Origin: Microvirga makkahensis
GTDB taxonomy: Bacteria; Pseudomonadota; Alphaproteobacteria; Rhizobiales; Beijerinckiaceae
Direction: 5' to 3'
DNA length: 64,000 nucleotides
NCBI RefSeq assembly: GCF_009830105.1
Contig: NZ_WURB01000016.1
Coordinates: forward strand, 25,904-89,903
A model generated the notes under the pieces. It ran no database searches and was not told where the DNA came from. It saw nothing but the letters and a program-made list of their open reading frames with translations. Positions 9,205-18,350 of the stretch are shown here, piece after piece. How positions within the stretch are numbered: the stretch's first letter is position 1; each line of letters starts with the position of its first letter. Both the position numbers and the translations under genes were made by a program.

Positions 9205-9885
9205 ATGTTTCCCCAGCGCCTGACTGATGGCTACCGCTCTTTCCTCGGCGAACGCTTTCCGCGCGAGAAGGACCGTTTCGAGGCTCTCGCGGAGAAAGGC
9301 CAGTCGCCGGAGGTGATGGTGATCGGCTGCTGCGACAGCCGCGTCTCGCCGGAGGTGATTTTCGATGCGAGCCCGGGCGAGCTGTTCGTAGTACGCAACG
9401 TGGCCAACCTCGTTCCGCCCTTCGAGACCGGAGGCGATTATCACGGCACTTCGGCAGCGCTCGAATTCGCCGTGCAGGCTCTGCGCGTGAAGCACATCGT
9501 GGTGCTGGGCCATGCCCGCTGTGGCGGCGTACGCGCCTTCGCGGACGAGACTGCCCCTCTCTCGCCGGGTGATTTCATCGGCCGCTGGATGAGCCTGATC
9601 AAGCCCGCGGGCGAGCGCCTCGGACCGCACAACGGCAATCTGGAGGACTACCTGCCGCGCCTCGAGCTGGCTGCCATCGAGAACAGCCTGAAGAACCTGA
9701 TGACCTTCCCCTGCGTGCGCATCCTGGTGGAGCGCGGCAAGCTGCATCTGCACGGCGCCTATTTCGGGGTTGCGACCGGCGTGCTGCTGGTGCGCGATCC
9801 GGATACCGGGGAGTTCAAGCCCGCCGTGGAGGACGTGCCCCAGCGCGTCGCGATGTTCTCCGCCCGCAATGCGGGACCGCTGTAG
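9205..9885 (+). CDS. Beta-class carbonic anhydrase
   Basis: A 226-residue zinc enzyme interconverting CO2 and bicarbonate. The zinc ligands are the Cys of CCDSRVSPE and the His and Cys of LGHARCGGV, with the catalytic Asp-Arg dyad in CDSR. It starts 17 bases after the dehydratase gene; the ATG at 9205 was chosen because the family begins with a short FPQRLTDGYRSF-type helix. The genes DUF429-dehydratase-anhydrase form one same-strand run. Probably cytoplasmic; it supplies bicarbonate for carboxylations. Confidence 0.93.
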   Translation: MFPQRLTDGYRSFLGERFPREKDRFEALAEKGQSPEVMVIGCCDSRVSPEVIFDASPGELFVVRNVANLVPPFETGGDYHGTSAALEFAVQALRVKHIVVLGHARCGGVRAFADETAPLSPGDFIGRWMSLIKPAGERLGPHNGNLEDYLPRLELAAIENSLKNLMTFPCVRILVERGKLHLHGAYFGVATGVLLVRDPDTGEFKPAVEDVPQRVAMFSARNAGPL

Positions 9886-9997
9886 GACAAAGGATTCAAC
9901 ACCGCGTGACGGGAAGGCGTCGCGGCGGCGCAAGCGGAACCACTCACCTCGCACGGGGGTTCACCCCCAACACGGATGTCGTGTTGGGAGTCGATCC

Positions 9998-10825
9998 GTG
10001 TCGTGTCGCGACAAGGCTCATTCCGGCACTTGTGCCATTGCTGTCGCCAGTCTGGTCTGCGGGTTGCATGCCGCATCGCCGCCACTGGCCGCGCAACCTT
10101 CGCCACTGTCGGCGGATCGACCGGCAACCGATGACGGGGCCAGCTTCGACGAAAGATTCTCGCCTCAGCTCAGGGCTCAGCCGGTTTTCACGCTTCCCGA
10201 GATCCAGGAGCTGCTCGCATCCCTGCCGCCAGCAACGGATGCGGCCGAGTCCCGTGCAGCCGAGGCAGGAACCGAACCGCGACCTGCGGAGAATACCGCT
10301 TCCGTAGCGGTCCGGGAGCCGGGTCCCGAGGCCGCCGCTCCTGCTCCGAACCAGGAGATAGAGCTGCCGGAGTTTCCGCCGCCGCCGGATCCTGCTGAGG
10401 TCGTTCTTCCGTCCGCCGAAGAGCTCGCGAAAGAGCTCGCGGCCGCAACCCCGCCCTCGCCCGCGAGTCCAACCGGCGCGGGTCCATCGGAGCTCCAGCG
10501 CCGGGCGCAAGCCTCGACGCCAGCGATATCCGAAACGAGTACCGGGGAGAAACCGCCTCCGAGCAGACGCGCGGAGCGGAGAGCCGGCACATCAAGGAAG
10601 CAGGCCGTAGCCCGAGAGAGCCCGGCCGCCACGGGTGCCATTCCCGGATGCAAGCCGGGAATGAGCTGCGTCTCGCGGCAGCAGACCTTCGCGATATTCT
10701 TCGGCTTCATCGCCGGCGCCCTTCTCGGAGGTCCGATCGGCGCCATCGCCGGCGGAGCGGCGGGAGCCATCATGACGGCGGGTGCTCCGCCGAGGAACGG
10801 CACGGGTCCCGCACCAAAGCGATAG
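9998..10825 (+). CDS. Secreted proline-rich protein with C-terminal glycine zipper
   Basis: No family is recognised. Reading from the GTG at 9998, which follows TTGGGAG at 7 bases, gives 275 residues beginning with a plausible signal peptide (CAIAVASLVCG, ending near LAAQ). A long Pro/Ala/Glu-rich region follows, then basic stretches, and a C-terminal hydrophobic segment with glycine-zipper spacing (FGFIAGALLGGPIGAIAGGAAGAI). This suggests an envelope protein anchored or oligomerising by the zipper. A frame open back to 9770 overlaps the carbonic anhydrase gene and is unlikely to be used. Two cysteines (CKPGMSC) precede the zipper. Confidence 0.6.
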   Translation: MSCRDKAHSGTCAIAVASLVCGLHAASPPLAAQPSPLSADRPATDDGASFDERFSPQLRAQPVFTLPEIQELLASLPPATDAAESRAAEAGTEPRPAENTASVAVREPGPEAAAPAPNQEIELPEFPPPPDPAEVVLPSAEELAKELAAATPPSPASPTGAGPSELQRRAQASTPAISETSTGEKPPPSRRAERRAGTSRKQAVARESPAATGAIPGCKPGMSCVSRQQTFAIFFGFIAGALLGGPIGAIAGGAAGAIMTAGAPPRNGTGPAPKR

Positions 10826-10870
10826 GGATCGGAGGGACGGGGCATCCTGCTCCCGCATCAGCGCAATCAA

Positions 10871-10893
10871 AAAGGCGGCCAAGGGCCGCCTTT
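10871..10893. terminator. Bidirectional hairpin terminator
   Basis: Perfect 10-base arms AAAGGCGGCC and GGCCGCCTTT with loop AAG, having A- and T-rich flanks on either side. It lies between the convergent glycine-zipper gene and asd and can serve both. Confidence 0.8.
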
Positions 10894-10918
10894 CATACGA
10901 GATCGACGCCGATGAGAA

Positions 10919-11950
10919 TCAGGCCGCCTGCTTCTTCGCCTTCAGCAGGCCGCGATTGGCCATGGCTTCCGCGATCTGAACGGCGTTCAGGGCCGCACCC
11001 TTACGGAGATTATCGGAGACGCACCAGAAGGCGAGGCCGTTCTCGACCGTGATGTCCTCGCGGATGCGGGAGATGTAGGTGGCGTCCTCGCCCGCAGCCT
11101 CGTGGGGCGTGATGTAGCCGCCGGGCTCGCGCTTGTCGACCACCATGATGCCGGGAGCGGCGCGCAGGATCTCGCGGGCCTCGTCCGCAGTGATCGGCTG
11201 TTCGAATTCCACGTTCACTGCCTCCGAGTGGCTGATGAAGACCGGCACGCGCACGCAGGTCGCGGTGAGCTTGATCTTCGGGTCGAGAATCTTCTTGGTC
11301 TCGGCCGTCATCTTCCACTCTTCCTTCGTGTACCCGTCCTCCATGAACACGTCGATGTGCGGGATCAGGTTGAAGGCGATGCGCTTGGGGAACTTCTTCT
11401 CCTGCACGTCCTGCAGGGAATAGAGCGCCTTGGTCTGGCGGTCGAGTTCGTCCATGCCGTCCTTGCCAGCGCCGGAGACCGACTGGTAGGTGGCGACGAC
11501 CACGCGCTTGATGGTGGCGCGGTCATGGAGCGGCTTCAACGCCACGACGAGCTGCGCGGTGGAGCAGTTGGGGTTCGCGACGATGCCCTTCTTGATGTCG
11601 CGGAGCGCCTCGGCGTTCACCTCCGGCACCACCAGCGGCACCTCCGGATCGTAGCGCCACGCGGAGGAATTGTCGATCACCACCGCGCCCTGGGCCGCGA
11701 TCTGGGGCGACCATTCCTTGGACACCTCGCCGCCGGCGGACATGAGGCAGAGATCGACATCCGAGAAGTCATAGGTGTCGAGCGCCTTCGTCTTCAGGGT
11801 CTTGTCGCCGTAGGACACTTCCGTTCCCTGGCTGCGGCGCGAGGCCAGCGCCACCACCTCGTCGGCCGGGAAAGCCCGCTCCGCGAGAATGCTGAGCATT
11901 TCGCGGCCCACATTGCCGGTCGCACCCACGACGGCGATCTTGTAACCCAT
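10919..11950 (-). CDS. asd: Aspartate-semialdehyde dehydrogenase
   Basis: A 343-residue NADP-dependent enzyme that reduces aspartyl phosphate to aspartate semialdehyde, the branch point to lysine/diaminopimelate, threonine and methionine. GATGNVGREML is the Rossmann dinucleotide loop, NPNCSTAQLVVAL holds the active-site cysteine, and RVPVFISHSEAVNVEFE is the substrate-binding region with the catalytic histidine. Length is normal for the family. It stands alone between convergent and divergent neighbours; dapF is at 36487. Confidence 0.96.
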   Translation of the reverse strand: MGYKIAVVGATGNVGREMLSILAERAFPADEVVALASRRSQGTEVSYGDKTLKTKALDTYDFSDVDLCLMSAGGEVSKEWSPQIAAQGAVVIDNSSAWRYDPEVPLVVPEVNAEALRDIKKGIVANPNCSTAQLVVALKPLHDRATIKRVVVATYQSVSGAGKDGMDELDRQTKALYSLQDVQEKKFPKRIAFNLIPHIDVFMEDGYTKEEWKMTAETKKILDPKIKLTATCVRVPVFISHSEAVNVEFEQPITADEAREILRAAPGIMVVDKREPGGYITPHEAAGEDATYISRIREDITVENGLAFWCVSDNLRKGAALNAVQIAEAMANRGLLKAKKQAA

Positions 11951-12353
11951 TGGACTTCTCCTGTTATCGCTCTCCCCGGAACATTGAGGAACCCTTGTCG
12001 GGTATCACCTCTCGCCCCGACGGGAGAGAGGACCGGGGACGACGAGGCTCATTCGGCCGTCGTTTTGACAGCCGAGGTGTTTCCACCCGTTTTGGCGGTT
12101 TTCGTTTTGCTCGTCGTGAGGGTGAGCAGCGCCATTGCCTTCGTCCATTCGCAAGCCCGATCCAGGCTTCGATCCCTTCACCAACACACCAAAGGCGCGC
12201 TTACGTCAAGCCTTCTCTGCAGGAATGCGACGGCGGGCGCGAGCCCTCAGCGGCAAGCCTTCGTTTACCTTGCTTAGCAAAACCTTTCGAGGCGCCTGTC
12301 CTGCTACGCTAGAACATGCTGAGGCAATCCAACCGGGGAGCGTGTGGGGCGCG
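11951..12353. other. 403-base divergent intergenic region
   Basis: This gap separates asd (minus) and the membrane protein gene at 12354 (plus). It holds a short hairpin near 12007-12031 (CTCTCGCC...GGGAGAG) but no recognisable RNA gene or riboswitch. The plus frame open from 12135 has codon use unlike its continuation, so I treat its first part as non-coding. Confidence 0.5.
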
Positions 12354-13142
12354 ATGGTACGGGCCGGTCATCCCGCCTGGGACGAGGACGAGGCATTCTT
12401 CGACGAGCGCCCGGTCCGTCGCGCGCGCAGGAGGCGGCGTTCCTGGCTGCGCATGATCCTCATGTCGTCCTTGATGATTGCAGGACTGGTCCATTTCGCG
12501 CAGCAGAAGAGCGACGAGGCTCAGGTTAAGGTCCGCAACGGCGTTCCCTCATCCGTTCTGATCGCGCCTGCGCCCGCCTGGACGCCGGTCGCTGCGATAC
12601 CGGCTCTCTACTCCGTCGAGGGCGCCCCAGGCCCTCTGGTGATCGAGGCGCGTCGGCACACGAGCGGCGCGCGGGAGGACATGCTGACGATGGGTCGCTT
12701 CGGAGACCCCCGCTACGCAAGGCTCACCCTGGTCCAGGGCTCGCCGGAACCGGCCCACAGCTTCTTCGTCGACATCGCACGCCGCGCCGCCCAGGCCGGG
12801 CTCGCGGTAGCGCGAAATTCCCAGAGCCGGGCGATCGCGACCAAGTTCGGGCCCGTCGAGGCCGCCTCCATGACCCTTGTCGGCACGAGCGAGCAGGAAT
12901 GCCAGGCTTTCCGCTTCTCTGAGACGGCTTCCGGCTTCGGCTTCCAGGGATGGATGTGCGGAACGGAGGCCGTCATCGACGACGCGCAGCTCGCCTGTTT
13001 CATCGACGGCATCACTCTCGGCCCAGCAGGAAGCCCTTCGCTGAAGGCACTGTTCTCGCGTGCAGAACGCAGTCGGACGGAAGCGTGCGGCGCGGCCTCC
13101 CGCACCGCCGCCATCAGCGTCAGGCCCCCTCCCCGACCCTGA
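12354..13142 (+). CDS. Membrane-anchored protein of unknown function
   Basis: The frame read from the ATG at 12354 gives 262 residues. An acidic N-terminus is followed by an arginine run (RRARRRRRS) and one hydrophobic segment (LRMILMSSLMIAGLVHF), typical of a type II membrane anchor. The remaining 200 residues would be periplasmic and contain several cysteines (ECQAF, WMCGTE, LACF, EACG). I do not recognise the family. A GTG at 12342 in the same frame is a possible alternative start. The 3' end overlaps the convergent sulfite-oxidase gene by 23 bases. Confidence 0.6.
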   Translation: MVRAGHPAWDEDEAFFDERPVRRARRRRRSWLRMILMSSLMIAGLVHFAQQKSDEAQVKVRNGVPSSVLIAPAPAWTPVAAIPALYSVEGAPGPLVIEARRHTSGAREDMLTMGRFGDPRYARLTLVQGSPEPAHSFFVDIARRAAQAGLAVARNSQSRAIATKFGPVEAASMTLVGTSEQECQAFRFSETASGFGFQGWMCGTEAVIDDAQLACFIDGITLGPAGSPSLKALFSRAERSRTEACGAASRTAAISVRPPPRP

Positions 13143-14241
13143 CGACCACCCGGTGCATGACATTGCAGCCATAGCCGTTCGGGTTCCAGTTGACGGCGCG
13201 GAACGGCTGGGCGCGGCCCAGCGAGTCGGTCGCGCGGGCAGCAATCTCGTAATAGCCGTCTCCGGGCAGTGCGATATCCGCCGTCCAGCGCACCCAATCG
13301 TAGGGGTTGCGCGGCAGCGTCATCTGCGCAGGCACCCAGGTGGCGCCGCCATCGATGGAACAGTCCACCCGCGCTACCGTGTCGTCCCCGGCCCAGGCGG
13401 CGCCCCGAACCGCGATGCGGCGCGTGCCCGCCGCGAGGCGAAAGCCGTCGGCCGGAGCCGTGACGATGCTGCGAACGGGCATGGATTCCAGAATTCGCGT
13501 CTCCACCTGCCCCGCATCCGCACCCGGCGCAAGCGGATGGACCGGAACGCGGTAGGACAGTCCCGTCATGCCCGGTCCGTCATGTTCCCGGTCGCGGACC
13601 CAGATCCGCGTCAGCCATTTCTGGCTGAGCGATCCCGGCCAGCCGGGCACGACGAGGCGCAGGGGACCGCCGTGAACGAACGGCAGAGGCTCGCCGTTCA
13701 TGGCCCAGACGAGCAGGGTGTGCTCCTCCAGCGCCTTCGCCATCGGCATGCCACGCGACATGGCCTGCTTCTCGAAGCTCCCGGTGTTGTCCGGATCGGC
13801 CCCGAAATGGCCGGTGAACCGCGCCGTATCTTTCAGGCCCGCCGCCCGCAGGACGTCGCATAAGGAAACGCCCGTCCACTCGGCGCAGCCGGCGCCGCCA
13901 TTGGTCCAGGCATTGCCCTCGGCCTGCGGCTCGAAGAAGGCGCGCCCGTTGCCGCCGCATTCGAGCACCATGCGGAACGTCTTGACGGGAAAACGACTCT
14001 TCAGCTCGGCAAGCGACAGGTCGAGCGGATGTTCCACCTCCCCGTCGACCGTGAAGCGCCAAGCGTCCGGATCCTCGATGCGCTCGGGAAAAAGACCGTT
14101 GTTGCGGATGAAGAAGCGCGAGATCGGCGTCGTATCGTCGTCGAGCAGTGATTCCGGCGTCTCGGCGACGAGGGGCGTTTTACCCAGCACCGTAAGGCGA
14201 TCCTTCCCGAACAGATCAAGCGCGCTCATCTGATCCTGCAT
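13120..14241 (-). CDS. Sulfite oxidase-type molybdopterin enzyme
   Basis: A 373-residue protein of the sulfite oxidase family. Residues about 30-230 form the molybdopterin domain with the Mo-ligating cysteine in MVLECGGNGRAFF, and the last 120 residues form the Ig-like Mo-co dimerisation domain (ARVDCSIDGGATW). No twin-arginine or Sec signal is visible at the N-terminus and there is no haem domain, so it may be cytoplasmic or depend on another start. A cytochrome partner gene (as in sorB) is not adjacent. Likely reaction: oxidation of sulfite or a related compound. Confidence 0.8.
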   Translation of the reverse strand: MQDQMSALDLFGKDRLTVLGKTPLVAETPESLLDDDTTPISRFFIRNNGLFPERIEDPDAWRFTVDGEVEHPLDLSLAELKSRFPVKTFRMVLECGGNGRAFFEPQAEGNAWTNGGAGCAEWTGVSLCDVLRAAGLKDTARFTGHFGADPDNTGSFEKQAMSRGMPMAKALEEHTLLVWAMNGEPLPFVHGGPLRLVVPGWPGSLSQKWLTRIWVRDREHDGPGMTGLSYRVPVHPLAPGADAGQVETRILESMPVRSIVTAPADGFRLAAGTRRIAVRGAAWAGDDTVARVDCSIDGGATWVPAQMTLPRNPYDWVRWTADIALPGDGYYEIAARATDSLGRAQPFRAVNWNPNGYGCNVMHRVVVRVGEGA

Positions 14242-14378
14242 GCGGTTTGCCTCTCATCCGTCAGGCGATCCTCTCGATTCGAAGGAACCAAATTAAACAG
14301 GTCGCCTTGTTCTGACAGCCTTTGAAAGTCACGACGGCGCGGCAGCACCCGCCGGCGCCGGTATGGGAGATTTGCAAG

Positions 14379-14714
14379 ATGCGTCGCCTTACCCTTCTCG
14401 GTCTGGCCTCGCTTGCGACGCTTGCGGCCGCCTCGGTCGCAGCCGAAGCGCAGGCGCAGGACCGCCCTCTTGTTTTCCGCGTTCAGCCCCGCAGCTTCCT
14501 CGATCCCGGTCGCGCCGCGCCGGTAGGCTCGCTCAACCGCTACGCCACACAGGGGCAGCTGTCGTACCTCACGAATCCGCCCTGGGGCCACCAGCGCGAC
14601 CGCTTCGGCGAGGGCGTGCTGCCCGATCCCATCGGCGGACCTTTCGTGGGCGCGCGTAATCCCTTCCCCACCTTCGGCGTGCCGGATGTCGAGGCGACCG
14701 GCTCGATCCGCTGA
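14379..14714 (+). CDS. Small secreted protein of unknown function
   Basis: A 111-residue protein with a clean Sec signal peptide (MRRLTLLGLASLATLAAASVAAEAQA, cut near AQA). The mature part is rich in Pro, Gly and Arg with no cysteine and no recognised domain. The ATG at 14379 follows GGGAGA at 8 bases; an upstream in-frame ATG at 14322 would bury the signal peptide. Probably periplasmic. Confidence 0.65.
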   Translation: MRRLTLLGLASLATLAAASVAAEAQAQDRPLVFRVQPRSFLDPGRAAPVGSLNRYATQGQLSYLTNPPWGHQRDRFGEGVLPDPIGGPFVGARNPFPTFGVPDVEATGSIR

Positions 14715-14777
14715 GGGCCGGGCCGGCAAAACGCCCGGGTCACGCAGGTGCGGTGTGCCTCATCAGTGACATCTCAC

Positions 14778-14805
14778 GTCATCACCGGCCTTTGCCGGTG
14801 ATGAC
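14778..14805. repeat. Half copy of the GTCAT/CCGG repeat acting as a hairpin, copy 3
   Basis: Perfect 12-base arms (GTCATCACCGGC and GCCGGTGATGAC) with a CTTT loop. Only the left half of the dispersed element is present. It sits between two convergent genes and could fold in both transcripts, though it lacks a T-run. Confidence 0.7.
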
Positions 14806-14827
14806 TCCTCCGTAAAGCGCCGCGCAT

Positions 14828-15934
14828 TTACGACTGGGCTTCCAGCTCCCTGACGATGGCCTCGCCCATGTCCTTCGTGCCCACCGCGTTCGTGCCGGGC
14901 GCCGCGATGTCCTTGGTGCGCAGGCCGGAGGCCAGCACATTGGCGATGGCCTTTTCCAGACGATCCGCCTCCTCGACAAGGCCGAAGGAATAGCGAAGCG
15001 CCATCCCAAAGGAGCCGATCATGGCGATCGGGTTGGCGAGCCCCTTGCCCGCGATGTCGGGAGCCGAGCCGTGCACGGGCTCGTAGAGCGCCTTGCGCCG
15101 GCCCGTTGCCGGATCCTCCATCCCAAGGGACGCGGACGGGAGCATGCCGAGCGAGCCGGTGAGCATGGCGGCGATGTCGGAGAGGATGTCGCCGAAGAGG
15201 TTGTCGGTGACGATCACGTCGAACTGCTTCGGGTTGCGCACGAGCTGCATGGCGCAGTTGTCGGCGAGCACGTGCTCGAGCTCCACGTCGGCGTATTCCG
15301 CCTTGCCGACGCGCGAGACCACCTGGCGCCAGAGCACGCCGGTCTTCATCACGTTCATCTTCTCGGAGGACGAGACCTTGTTCCGGCGCTTCCGGGCGAG
15401 GTCGAAGGCGACACGGGCGATGCGCTCGATCTCACCGCTCGTGTAGACCTGCGTGTCCACGGCGCGCTGCTGGCCGTTTTCCAGCGTCACCAGTTCCTTC
15501 GGCTCGCCGAAATAGACGCCGCCGGTGAGCTCGCGCACGATCACGATGTCGAGCCCTTCCACGATCTCCCGCTTGAGCGAGGAGGCGTCGGCGAGCGCCG
15601 GATAGCAGATGGCTGGGCGCAGATTCGCGAAGAGGCCCAGATCCTTGCGCAGGCGCAGCAGGCCGGCCTCCGGACGCACGTCGTAGGGAACGCCGTCCCA
15701 TTTCGGGCCGCCCACCGCGCCGAAGAGCACCGCATCGGCGGCTTGGGCCCGGCCCATGGCCTCCTCGGAGATGGCCTTGCCGTGTGCGTCATAGGCCGAG
15801 CCGCCGACGAGATCCGTCTCGGTCTCGAAGCCGAGGCCGCGCTTGCGGAACCAGCCCACGATCTTCTCGACTTGCGCCATGACCTCCGGCCCGATGCCGT
15901 CGCCGGGAAGAAGGAGAAGCTTGTGCGTTGCCAT
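14828..15934 (-). CDS. leuB: 3-Isopropylmalate dehydrogenase
   Basis: The 368-residue enzyme oxidatively decarboxylates 3-isopropylmalate in leucine synthesis. [13 protein letters not shown] opens the protein, [12 protein letters not shown] carries the substrate-binding region, and [20 protein letters not shown] the metal-binding aspartates. An in-frame ATG 11 codons upstream gives an atypical tail, so the ATG at 15934 was chosen. leuD and leuC lie upstream on the same strand at 20.4-21.0 and 23.8-25.2 kb, so the leucine genes are dispersed here. Confidence 0.96.
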   Translation of the reverse strand: MATHKLLLLPGDGIGPEVMAQVEKIVGWFRKRGLGFETETDLVGGSAYDAHGKAISEEAMGRAQAADAVLFGAVGGPKWDGVPYDVRPEAGLLRLRKDLGLFANLRPAICYPALADASSLKREIVEGLDIVIVRELTGGVYFGEPKELVTLENGQQRAVDTQVYTSGEIERIARVAFDLARKRRNKVSSSEKMNVMKTGVLWRQVVSRVGKAEYADVELEHVLADNCAMQLVRNPKQFDVIVTDNLFGDILSDIAAMLTGSLGMLPSASLGMEDPATGRRKALYEPVHGSAPDIAGKGLANPIAMIGSFGMALRYSFGLVEEADRLEKAIANVLASGLRTKDIAAPGTNAVGTKDMGEAIVRELEAQS

Positions 15935-15961
15935 GATGCGGTGTCCCTGCTCGATGTGCTT

Positions 15962-16048
15962 CGTCATCCCCAGGCTTGCCCCGGGATCCGCGCCTCGATC
16001 GCTCTGCGTTTCGAGGACGGGATGGCCGGATCAGGTCCGGCCGTGACG
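15962..16048. repeat. Dispersed GTCAT/CCGG palindromic repeat, copy 4
   Basis: A bipartite copy: GTCATCCCCAGGCTTGCCCCGGGATC, a spacer of about 35 bases, then GATGGCCGGATCAGGTCCGGCCGTGACGG. It occupies the gap upstream of leuB. Confidence 0.7.
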
Positions 16049-16128
16049 GCAGGGTTTAGGCGTCCTACCCGCGCCTTGGCAAGCGTTTCCGCCTTGGCCG
16101 TTAGGCGAAGGGCATCAGCGACCGGGCC

Positions 16129-17538
16129 TCACTCCTCCTCCGGCCGCCGGTCGCGCGGAGTGCGCACCACCGTCACCGAGCAGGGAGCCTCCGCCACGAC
16201 CCGGGACGAGACGCTGCCGAGATAGCGCCGGAACGCCGAGGAGGCGCGTGCGCCGACGACGATGTGGTCCACGTTGTTGTGGCGCGCGTAATCGATGAGG
16301 GCGGCGGCCGGATCGGTAGCCTCCAGAACGCTGTAGGTGATCCGCTCCTTCGGGATTTCGAGGCCCGCACCCCAGTGCCTGAGCTGGATGAGGCGCTGCA
16401 CGTGGAGGCTGCGACCCTCCTCGTCCTCCAGCACGTCCACGGCGAGGCGCGAGAGCCTGAGGACGTTGACGCAGGCCACGCGCGCCTCCGTCTCCATGGA
16501 TAGGATGCGCCCGAGGAGAACGCGCTGAGCCTCGTTCAAATCCTCGCTGCCCGGCGAGAGATCGATGGCGACGAGGATGATCGGCGCCTGCGAGAGCTGG
16601 CGGACGATGTTGGGCGTCTCGAGCGGCTGCGCCCTGCGCGCCTTCAGCCAGCGGCGGAAGGTCTTCATGCCGCTGTCGCGCTCCAGTCTCTCGGCGCGCT
16701 CGGTGAGTGTGACCTGATCCGGATTTTCCAGGTCGAGCGCGAGCTGCGCCGCCGTCGCGTAGCGGTCGTTCGGATCGACCTCAAGGCAGCGCAGGACGAT
16801 CTCCTGCAGCCAGGGCGGGCACTCGGGACTCAAGGCTCGCGGCGGCACCGGATCGCGCCACAGGCGGCGGCGGATCTGGCCTCCCTTGGGAGTGCCGAAG
16901 GGGCGCTCCCCGGTGATGAAGAAATACATCATCACGCCGAGTGCGAAGAGATCGCTGCGCGGATCGGCGCGATCCTCCAGAACCTGCTCCGGGGCCATGT
17001 AGGGCGCGGTGCCGAATGGCTCACGGAACTCCTCTGCCAGGAGATCGGGCAGCTGCTCGTGCCGCGCGAAGCCGAAATCGACGAGCACCGCCTCGCCCGT
17101 CTCGCGGAACATGACGTTGCTGGGCTTCACGTCGAGATGGATGACCTTCTGGAGATGCAGGTCGTGCAGGGCGCGCGCGACCTTCGCGCCGATCAGGACC
17201 ACTTCGTTCCATGGCAGCGGCACGTCGGACAGGCGCGCCTTCAGCGAAGGGCCCGGGATGCGCTCCATCGCGATATAGGGCTGCGGATCGAGGGCCCCCG
17301 CGACGATGAATCGCGGCACGTGTGGCCCGGAGAGGCGCGGCATGATCATCTGCTCGGTCTCGAAGCAGACGATGGGGATCGGATCGTCGCTGTCGATGAG
17401 CATGGGGAATTTCATGACCAGCGGCGTGGGATCGTCCTCCCGCTCTGCCGACCAGATCTGGGCCATGCCGCCGGTGCTCAAATGCTCCCTGAGGGCGAAT
17501 CCGTCGATCGCCATGCCCGGCTCGAGGCGAAGGCGCAT
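16129..17538 (-). CDS. Serine/threonine kinase fused to a universal stress protein domain
   Basis: A 469-residue two-domain protein. Residues 1-290 are a Hanks-type kinase: glycine loop LSTGGMAQIW (20-29), lysine in VMKF (43), catalytic loop HLDVKPSN (134-141), DFG (154-156) and APEQ (182-185). The catalytic loop has Leu where most kinases have Arg (HRD), so it is a non-RD kinase. Residues about 317-465 are a UspA-like domain ending with the nucleotide-binding pattern GARASSAFRRYLGSVSS. No transmembrane segment is visible. It starts 2 bases after the phosphoesterase gene, so a kinase/phosphatase pair is likely, though the targets are unknown. Confidence 0.9.
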   Translation of the reverse strand: MRLRLEPGMAIDGFALREHLSTGGMAQIWSAEREDDPTPLVMKFPMLIDSDDPIPIVCFETEQMIMPRLSGPHVPRFIVAGALDPQPYIAMERIPGPSLKARLSDVPLPWNEVVLIGAKVARALHDLHLQKVIHLDVKPSNVMFRETGEAVLVDFGFARHEQLPDLLAEEFREPFGTAPYMAPEQVLEDRADPRSDLFALGVMMYFFITGERPFGTPKGGQIRRRLWRDPVPPRALSPECPPWLQEIVLRCLEVDPNDRYATAAQLALDLENPDQVTLTERAERLERDSGMKTFRRWLKARRAQPLETPNIVRQLSQAPIILVAIDLSPGSEDLNEAQRVLLGRILSMETEARVACVNVLRLSRLAVDVLEDEEGRSLHVQRLIQLRHWGAGLEIPKERITYSVLEATDPAAALIDYARHNNVDHIVVGARASSAFRRYLGSVSSRVVAEAPCSVTVVRTPRDRRPEEE

Positions 17539-17540
17539 GC

Positions 17541-18281
17541 TCAGCGACCTTCCTCGAGACGCTGGGCGAGCTTTTCGGGCAGCCCCGCCTCGCGCACCTT
17601 CCGCGCCGCGGTGGCCGTGTCATAGGGCACGCGGAAATAGCGCAGGCTCTGCCGGGCCGTGTCGAACACCGCGTAGTTCGCAGCCGGAACGCCGTCGCGC
17701 GGCTGCCCGACCGCTCCGATCACGGCGAGCCAGGAACGGGTGGCCAGCAGCGGAATCTCGTTGTCGCCGACAGGCGAGAAGGACCCCACCTTTGCAGTCG
17801 TGCTCATGTGGTAGAGCATGGACACGTGCACATGCCCGCAGAAGGTGATGTGGGCGTCCACGCGGCTGAAATGCCGTGCCGCCTCCATGGTGTCCGTGAT
17901 GTAGTGCCAGCCGCGCGGCGCGTAGCCGTTGGCGTGGACGTAGAGAACGCTTCCCTCCTCGTGGATCAGAGGAAGGTCTGCGAGAAAGGCGCGCTGCTCC
18001 ATTCCCAGCTGACCACGGGTCCAGTGGAGCGACTCCCGGGCCAGGCTGTTCATGTCCTCGTCGGAGCCGTCGATGGCGGCGTCATGATTGCCGAGGAGCG
18101 CGACCGCGCCATCGCTCACGAGCGTCCGAACCGTATCGACCACCCAGGCCGGGTCGGCTCCGTAGCCGACGTAGTCGCCAAGCAGGATGAACCGGTCCAC
18201 CGGGAGCGAACGCGCATGGGCGAGGCAGGCCGAGAAGGCCTCGCGGTTGCCATGGATGTCGGTCAGGAGCGCGATGAGCAT
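17541..18281 (-). CDS. Metallophosphoesterase (calcineurin-like)
   Basis: A 246-residue soluble phosphoesterase with the full di-metal motif set: LTDIHGN (DxH), GDYVGYG (GD), LLGNHDAAI (GNHD) and FCGHVHVSML (GHxH). The GDYVGYG form is typical of the PrpE/YfcE group that includes protein phosphatases and phosphodiesterases. It is the first gene of a two-gene unit with the kinase-USP gene, separated by 2 bases, which makes protein dephosphorylation plausible but not proven. A TTAA-N7-TTAG sequence, close to a CtrA box, lies at 18299-18313 just upstream. Confidence 0.88.
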   Translation of the reverse strand: MLIALLTDIHGNREAFSACLAHARSLPVDRFILLGDYVGYGADPAWVVDTVRTLVSDGAVALLGNHDAAIDGSDEDMNSLARESLHWTRGQLGMEQRAFLADLPLIHEEGSVLYVHANGYAPRGWHYITDTMEAARHFSRVDAHITFCGHVHVSMLYHMSTTAKVGSFSPVGDNEIPLLATRSWLAVIGAVGQPRDGVPAANYAVFDTARQSLRYFRVPYDTATAARKVREAGLPEKLAQRLEEGR

Positions 18282-18350
18282 GCGCGCACTAAACCCCTAA
18301 CCATTCCTTAACGCAACATCGGCGGGGTGACTCGCAGCGGGTTTCCCCTT

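Noticed and set aside
11951..12353. Possible lysine or SAM riboswitch upstream of asd
   Set aside because: No conserved core or long structured leader is seen; only a short hairpin near 12007.
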